Below, in pieces: positions 14,502 through 18,416 of a DNA stretch of 18,416 nt. The stretch is taken from the NCBI GenBank assembly GCA_947377595.1, contig CANCGK010000007.1:1-18416 (forward strand), written 5' to 3'. The translations under genes were made by a program, and so were the position numbers. The notes beneath the pieces were generated by a model. It saw only the letters and a list, made by a program, of their open reading frames with translations, made no database searches and had not been told where the DNA came from. The number at the start of each line of letters is the position of its first letter. The first letter of the stretch is position 1. The DNA is from a bacterium. GTDB taxonomy: Bacteria > Babelota > Babeliae > Babelales > Chromulinivoraceae.

Positions 14502-15026
14502 ATGAATAAAAAAGTTATGATAGCAGCTATTGTTGCTTTGGTAGTTGGTGTGTATGTATATTTTTTACAGGTACGTACAAAACAAGAATTTTTGGATCGT
14601 GATAAAAATCCATCGACTGCTGTCAAATTACGAAAATATATCCATAATAAATTATGGCGTGATAAAGCAGTTGAAAATTTAGAGGAAACATATGGTGACA
14701 TTATTCATCGGAAAAATTTAACTGATGAAGAATATGCTCATCAACTACATCTTAAGTTACTCGAAGAAGCTCAAGAAGTTATGACAGCAAAATCTCCAGA
14801 AGAATTAGCAAGCGAGATCGGAGATGTTTTAGAGGTTTTAGACTGTATTATTGCATTGCATAATTTATCTCGTCAAGAAATTGAACAGATGCGAGACAAA
14901 AAACGTCAGACTCGAGGAAGTTATTTAGAACGTAAATTTGTAACAACCACCGAATCTGTGCCCGGAAGCTTTTTAGATTTATATTGTGCTCAAGCACCAG
15001 ATAAATATACTTTAATTATAGATTAA
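14502..15026 (+). CDS. Membrane-anchored MazG-like nucleotide pyrophosphohydrolase
   Basis: From ATG 14502 (AGGG six bases upstream; a nearer-5' ATG at 14496 overlaps that site less sensibly) the protein has 174 residues. Residues 5-22 are a single membrane segment (VMIAAIVALVVGVYVYFL). Residues 44-140 match the all-alpha NTP pyrophosphatase fold of MazG/HisE-like house-cleaning enzymes. They show a KLWRDK segment (50-55), LLEEAQEV (86-93) giving E89xxE92, and SEIGDVLEVLDCI (104-116) giving E105xxD108, the two halves of the metal-binding ExxE...ExxD signature. The tail includes the RGSYLERKF ending (138-146) common in this subgroup. Relatives hydrolyse non-canonical NTPs to NMP and pyrophosphate and are normally soluble; the N-terminal anchor is unusual. 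It is 27 bases downstream of ddl and shares its terminator, so the two look like an operon. The substrate is unknown. Confidence 0.8.
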   Translation: MNKKVMIAAIVALVVGVYVYFLQVRTKQEFLDRDKNPSTAVKLRKYIHNKLWRDKAVENLEETYGDIIHRKNLTDEEYAHQLHLKLLEEAQEVMTAKSPEELASEIGDVLEVLDCIIALHNLSRQEIEQMRDKKRQTRGSYLERKFVTTTESVPGSFLDLYCAQAPDKYTLIID

Positions 15027-15028
15027 TA

Positions 15029-15059
15029 AAAAAGCCATTGCATCATGCAGTGGCTTTTT
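15029..15059 (+). terminator. Intrinsic terminator of the ddl operon
   Basis: AAAAAGCCATTGCA (15029-15042) pairs with TGCAGTGGCTTTTT (15046-15059): 14 pairs with one T-G wobble and a three-base loop, followed by CTTTG. It starts two bases after the stop of the MazG-like gene. Confidence 0.92.
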
Positions 15060-15144
15060 CTTTGATTTTATATATTTTTACTAGGTAAAATTATTGATTT
15101 TTCTTTTTTCAAAACAATATGCTAGCAACATAGGGTTTTTTGAT

Positions 15145-15154
15145 AAAGGGGGAG
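15145..15154 (+). promoter_or_regulatory. Very strong Shine-Dalgarno before the 36-codon ORF
   Basis: AAAGGGGGAG is followed by six bases and ATG 15161. It is the best ribosome binding site in the window and is the main reason to accept so short an ORF. Confidence 0.7.
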
Positions 15155-15160
15155 TAAAGA

Positions 15161-15271
15161 ATGAAAAAAATATTGTATTGTATGCTTGTTGTCTTGTGTA
15201 TTGTTGATTTAGAAAAAATTAAAAGTATGCAAAATCTTAAAATGCAATTAAAAGAACTTTTGTTTAAGTAA
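15161..15271 (+). CDS. Small protein of 36 residues, possible exported or membrane peptide
   Basis: ATG 15161 to TAA 15269-15271 encodes a peptide starting MKKILYCMLVVLCIVDLEK, then an amphipathic Lys/Leu-rich tail ending KELLFK. The start resembles a signal peptide or a single short membrane helix with two cysteines (7 and 13); without the signal only about 20 residues would remain. The ORF is placed between two terminators (15029-15059 upstream, 15282-15314 downstream), so it would form its own small transcription unit. No promoter is convincing. No homologue is known to me. The alternative is a decayed remnant of one of the small secreted genes common here. Confidence 0.45.
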   Translation: MKKILYCMLVVLCIVDLEKIKSMQNLKMQLKELLFK

Positions 15272-15281
15272 AAATGAAATG

Positions 15282-15314
15282 TGAGCGTAAGCTTTTTATA
15301 CAAACTTACGCTCA
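15282..15314. terminator. 10-bp hairpin between the small ORF and the AGCS transporter gene
   Basis: TGAGCGTAAG (15282-15291) pairs perfectly with 15305-15314 around a 13-base loop. On the minus strand it follows the transporter stop (15325) by 10 bases and is followed by a T-rich run (CATTTCATTTTTAC), so it probably ends that transcript. On the plus strand it lies just after the small ORF but lacks a T tract. Confidence 0.65.
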
Positions 15315-15324
15315 AATTATGATA

Positions 15325-16623
15325 TTATTTAATCAATTCTTTACGATGTTGTATTGTCAGATATATCAATCCAATAATGTTAGGCAATGCCGTTAAAGGT
15401 AGAATGAAATCCATAATTTCCCAGAGTGTTAATGATTGAGCTACAGCGCCTAAAAACATCATGATGACAACAAAAATATAGTATCCAAGTAAATATTTAT
15501 TGCCAGTAAAAAATCCAAAGCTTTTACTTCCATTAAAACTGTTGCCAACAGCCGTGCCTGTTACAAACAATACTAAACTAAAAATTAAAATAGCAGGCCC
15601 TACGATTGGCAGACCAAGACTAAATGCATCGTAAATTAAACTATTGCTTGCAGCGCCAGATTTCCAAACCCCAGTTACTAAAACGACAAAACCAGAAATT
15701 AAACAAAAAAATGTATCGATTGCAACTGAGTACATAGCTAAAATGCCTTGATCGGTTGCGCTTTGTGTATCAGCTAGAGCATGAGGATATGCAGCTGTTC
15801 CAACCCCAGCTTCTGTAACGTAAGCGCTTTTAAAAACACCTTGACGCATTGCCATAAAAAATGTTGCGCCAGCAAATCCGCCAGTTGCAGCAGATCCTGT
15901 AAATGCTGTTGTCATGACAAGCATGAACATATCACCAAGTAAACTAATATCTTGCAATAAAATGAATAAACACGCCAAAAGATAGCTTGTGCACATGACA
16001 GGTACTAAATAACTTGATAATGCACCAATTCGTTTTGCTCCTCCGATGAGCATGTATAAGACGAATAAAGATGTGACCGTACCTGTAATATAAGCATTTA
16101 CTCCCAGTTTTTCAAAAACTTCAGATAAAGCTTTTGATTGTAAAGCTGACCATCCTGCAAAAAGAATCATAGCGCAAGCACCATACCAGTAAGCCAAAAA
16201 TGGATGAACTTGCCATAGGTATGAGGTTGGGCCTCCAATGATTGATCTATCTGCAGCACGTGTGCGATATTGTATTGCAAAAGCAACTTCTGCAAATTTT
16301 GTAACAGATCCAAAAAATGCATACATGACTAACCAAAATAAAGCACCTGGACCACCAATCACAATAGCCAATGGAACTCCTGCAATACTGCCACTACCAA
16401 GGCTTGTTGACATAGCTGTCAATAAAGCTTGCAATGGAGAGATGGTATTTTTTGAAGAACTATTAAGTTGTTGAGATGAGATAATTTCTAAAAATTTACG
16501 ACCTTTGCGTAATTGTGGAAAGTACAGAAATATAGATAGAAAAATGCCAACACATAAAAATAGGCCACTTAAGAGCATTTCAATGGAGCTTTTGTAGAAA
16601 AGTAGATCGGTTAAAGTTAGCAT
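15325..16623 (-). CDS. AGCS-family sodium:alanine/glycine symporter
   Basis: The 432-residue polytopic membrane protein has roughly ten hydrophobic segments and the AGCS hallmark region: LGSGSIAGVPLAIVIGGPG (75-93), then FWLVMYAFFGSVTKFAEVAFA (from 96) and a GGPTSYL loop. Further family features are GGAKRIG in mid-protein, the AFTGSAATGGFAGATFF stretch and TEAGVGTAAYPHALA. Characterised members import alanine or glycine with Na+ across the inner membrane. Most family members have a G-x-G-N-I-x-G loop; here the Asn is Ser (SGSIAG), which might alter substrate choice. AAAGGAAA lies about 8 bases before the ATG. The hairpin at 15282-15314 follows the stop. Alanine import would fit an organism that depends on a host for amino acids and could feed the Ddl made nearby, but no shared transcription unit supports this. 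Confidence 0.93.
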   Translation of the reverse strand: MLTLTDLLFYKSSIEMLLSGLFLCVGIFLSIFLYFPQLRKGRKFLEIISSQQLNSSSKNTISPLQALLTAMSTSLGSGSIAGVPLAIVIGGPGALFWLVMYAFFGSVTKFAEVAFAIQYRTRAADRSIIGGPTSYLWQVHPFLAYWYGACAMILFAGWSALQSKALSEVFEKLGVNAYITGTVTSLFVLYMLIGGAKRIGALSSYLVPVMCTSYLLACLFILLQDISLLGDMFMLVMTTAFTGSAATGGFAGATFFMAMRQGVFKSAYVTEAGVGTAAYPHALADTQSATDQGILAMYSVAIDTFFCLISGFVVLVTGVWKSGAASNSLIYDAFSLGLPIVGPAILIFSLVLFVTGTAVGNSFNGSKSFGFFTGNKYLLGYYIFVVIMMFLGAVAQSLTLWEIMDFILPLTALPNIIGLIYLTIQHRKELIK

Positions 16624-16768
16624 GAATGATTTCCTTTCTTAGAGTTTTTAACTTTATGACGCCTTAAAAGCGTAGTAGGAAAAAACATAGGATGTTTATT
16701 GAGTCTTGAGCCGTTATATAATATCTATTAAAAGTAGCTTTAAATTGAGATTATATCAATTTTTACCA

Positions 16769-17368
16769 TTATTTATTGGCAAGAAATGCTAATGTTTTAC
16801 GTAAAATGGTGCTGAGTGGAGTTGTTGCATCAAGATTACTTTCTTTTAAAAAGTTTGTTGCTGATTTTATTTCTGATGAGCTATAGCCAAGTGATGTGAG
16901 CGTATCAGTAAGATCTTTCCAATTTGATAATGATGCATTTGAACTTGTTAGATCAGGTTGATCTTTGAGTAATTTTGCCACTTTGTGTTTTAAAGCTACA
17001 CTGATTTGTTCAGCTTTTTTTGCTCCGATTCCGCTAATTGAGCTTAAAACTTTAATATTTTCTTCGACGATTGCTTGTAAAAAAGTTGCAGGATCAAGAT
17101 GATGTAAAACAGCTAATCCTATTTTTGGGCCAATGCCAGAACAACTAATAATGAGTAAAAAGACAGTTTTTTCCATCTGATTATTAAAACCATACAAGGT
17201 TGGTCCATTTTCTTGATTCCAATGCAGATACGTTTGTAGTGTTACTTGTTGTTGTAAATTGTATGCATGTGCGGTTGCTACAAATGTTTCAAATCCTATG
17301 CCAGACTGTTCGATGACAATATGTTGATCATGTATAAAAGTAATAATTCCAGAGATCGTAGCAATCAT
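16769..17368 (-). CDS. ruvA: Holliday junction branch-migration protein RuvA
   Basis: RuvA binds four-way junctions as a tetramer and loads the RuvB motor. From ATG 17368 it has 199 residues, the normal length. The OB-fold start MIATISGIITFIHDQHIVIE (1-20) is typical. Two helix-hairpin-helix motifs follow: SCSGIGPKIGLAVL (75-88) and SISGIGAKKAEQI (110-122). An acidic/Ser linker leads to the RuvB-binding C-terminal domain (about 150-199, with LTDTLTSLGYSSSEI). The frame is open for 23 more codons upstream (to 17437), but those residues have no family counterpart, and AAAGGAT sits six bases before ATG 17368. ruvB and ruvC are not adjacent. The AGCS gene lies 145 bases downstream on the same strand. 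Confidence 0.96.
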   Translation of the reverse strand: MIATISGIITFIHDQHIVIEQSGIGFETFVATAHAYNLQQQVTLQTYLHWNQENGPTLYGFNNQMEKTVFLLIISCSGIGPKIGLAVLHHLDPATFLQAIVEENIKVLSSISGIGAKKAEQISVALKHKVAKLLKDQPDLTSSNASLSNWKDLTDTLTSLGYSSSEIKSATNFLKESNLDATTPLSTILRKTLAFLANK

Positions 17369-17373
17369 TAAAA

Positions 17374-17380
17374 ATCCTTT
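17374..17380 (-). promoter_or_regulatory. Ribosome binding site that fixes the ruvA start
   Basis: AAAGGAT on the minus strand, five bases before ATG 17368, chooses that start over the longer in-frame ATG at 17437. Confidence 0.75.
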
Positions 17381-17500
17381 GTCATGTAAAGCGCAAATTT
17401 TTATTTTGAGTTTTACATGCATTGATCCAAAAGGCAAAAGGTTTTTTTATAAATTTACGATTGAAGTTTCAGTCTGTTATATTTTCAGAATGGATGTTTT

Positions 17501-17529
17501 TTGCATGTTTTCTCATTGTATGATATCTT
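17501..17529 (+). promoter_or_regulatory. Candidate promoter for the SET-domain gene
   Basis: TTGCAT (17501-17506), a 17-base spacer and TATCTT (17524-17529) would start transcription about 45 bases before ATG 17581. Spacing is ideal but both hexamers are only partial matches. Confidence 0.3.
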
Positions 17530-17580
17530 GATTAATAGGGTTTGTTATATTAAAAAAAATTCACATCTGAAAAGTTATAT

Positions 17581-18405
17581 ATGAGAATACTGTATAAAAT
17601 ATTATATTTTTGTCTTGCAATCAATCTAGAATATGCGTACGCAGGAGAGTATCGACGCGCTGCTTCTTCCTGCCGATTTAAAAACATGGTTCAGCCTGAA
17701 GTTGGATTGAATGGTAATAGCATCATTGCTCGTGTGTTTGATCGATTCCTAACAGATGCTGAACGAACAGGTGCTGAATATAAACGTACTCAAAAAACCT
17801 TTGAGCGATTAGGCGTTACATATAGTAATGAAGTTACTTGTCAAGACGATTCGACTCTTGCTTTAACTCGCCAATATCATGAACAGATAATGTCTACAAT
17901 TGAGCCAAATCAAAAGACAGTGTTTGCTGCGATTGGTCTAACAAAAGATAGGTTTGGCGTAATGACTGATAATTTTTCAAAATCCCAAGATTTAGGTTTG
18001 CGTAAAGATCTTGAGTTGAAATACATTAATCCAAACAAAGGACATGGTGTTTTTGCAGTAAAATTTATGCAACCTGATACCATAATTGGTATTTATGCAG
18101 GAGAAGCTATTCATGATTCTCGAGTAGAAGATCATACTTATACTTTTAATTCTTTGCATCTGTTTGAAGATAAACGAGGTATTGTTATCAATGAATCGCA
18201 TGTTGATGCGCTTAAAGCGGGCAATATAACACGATTTATTAATGCTCCTGGTTGTACAGATACAGCAAATTGTTATGTACTGTCTATGTTAGATAAAGAT
18301 AAAAATCCTCAATTGGTTTTTGTAACAACTCGACCTATACAAGCAGGACAAGAACTGACTATTGATTATGGTCCTAAATATGTTTGGAAGCATACGAGAG
18401 AATAA
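17581..18405 (+). CDS. Exported SET-domain protein, candidate secreted lysine methyltransferase
   Basis: The 274-residue protein starts with a signal peptide (MRILYKILYFCLAINLEYAYA, cleavage likely after A21). Residues 22-140 are a helical region I do not recognise. Residues about 146-264 are a SET domain: NKGHGVFAVKFM (152-163), IIGIYAGE (168-175) with Y172 and E175, NITRFINAPG (215-224), and the final QELTIDYG (257-264) with the catalytic-type Tyr263. SET proteins transfer methyl groups from S-adenosylmethionine to lysines. The usual FINHSC..N pseudoknot is FINAPGCTDTANC here, so the His-Ser is replaced while the Asn (221) is kept. There is no Cys-rich post-SET. A signal peptide means it leaves the cytoplasm, so a host protein is the likeliest target, as for secreted SET effectors of Legionella and Chlamydia. 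The Shine-Dalgarno is weak (GAAAAG). The stop is 11 bases from the window end. Confidence 0.85.
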   Translation: MRILYKILYFCLAINLEYAYAGEYRRAASSCRFKNMVQPEVGLNGNSIIARVFDRFLTDAERTGAEYKRTQKTFERLGVTYSNEVTCQDDSTLALTRQYHEQIMSTIEPNQKTVFAAIGLTKDRFGVMTDNFSKSQDLGLRKDLELKYINPNKGHGVFAVKFMQPDTIIGIYAGEAIHDSRVEDHTYTFNSLHLFEDKRGIVINESHVDALKAGNITRFINAPGCTDTANCYVLSMLDKDKNPQLVFVTTRPIQAGQELTIDYGPKYVWKHTRE

Positions 18406-18416
18406 ATTTTATTCAT

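Noticed and set aside
17369..17437. In-frame upstream ATG for RuvA adding 23 residues
   Set aside because: A good Shine-Dalgarno sits just before ATG 17368 and RuvA homologues begin MIxxxxG there.
1..18416. tRNA genes, CRISPR arrays, insertion sequences or attachment sites
   Set aside because: I looked for T-loop-like GGTTCRA motifs, regular short repeats, transposase motifs and long terminal repeats and found none.

Overview
The window is low-GC DNA (about one third G+C by eye), densely coded, uses the standard code (TGG for Trp; TAA stops where I checked) and has AAGGA-type Shine-Dalgarno sites. A bacterial core set (SecF, bL27, PolA, PriA, RuvA, oligoribonuclease, a MutY-like glycosylase, D-Ala-D-Ala ligase) is mixed with at least six unrecognised or poorly characterised proteins that start with signal peptides, plus an exported eukaryote-like SET-domain protein. 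This mix suggests a small-genome, host-associated bacterium. My best guess is Candidatus Dependentiae (TM6) or a similar endosymbiont lineage. That placement is inference from style and content, not from a marker gene.

Layout. 1-1172 (minus): 5' end of secF, rpmA behind a good sigma70-like promoter, and a secreted 182-residue unknown. 1302-5580 (minus): full-length polA followed by a second, shorter protein that is clearly a PolA paralogue. The paralogue has no 5' nuclease domain and no fingers, and its exonuclease and polymerase catalytic residues are substituted. 5739-6830 (plus): an exported DUF6624-like protein and a small acidic unknown, closed by a strong hairpin. 6928-8024 (minus): a 63-residue exported peptide and a MutY-like glycosylase lacking the iron-sulfur cysteines. 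8159-11149 (plus): an unknown protein with a signal peptide and C-terminal hydrophobic segments, then priA. 11159-12098 (minus): orn and a secreted Cys-containing 112-residue protein. 12282-15026 (plus): an operon-like pair, a single-chain double Ddl and a membrane-anchored MazG-like pyrophosphatase, then a terminator. 15161-15271 (plus): a 36-codon small ORF with a very strong Shine-Dalgarno. 15325-17368 (minus): an AGCS amino-acid symporter and ruvA. 17581-18405 (plus): the exported SET protein.

How the genes relate. PolA, RuvA, PriA and the MutY-like enzyme form a replication/repair group, but they are scattered rather than in one operon. The Ddl fusion makes the peptidoglycan dipeptide, and the AGCS symporter could supply its alanine; that link is inference from co-location. 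SecF belongs to the translocon that would export the signal-peptide proteins.

Most notable are two duplications with divergence. The PolA-like pseudoenzyme keeps a long intact frame although its visible active sites are gone. In the Ddl-Ddl fusion each half departs from consensus at a different part of the active site. The exported SET protein is the best candidate for acting on a host. No stretch longer than about 300 bases lacks a gene; I saw no tRNA, rRNA, CRISPR array or insertion sequence.
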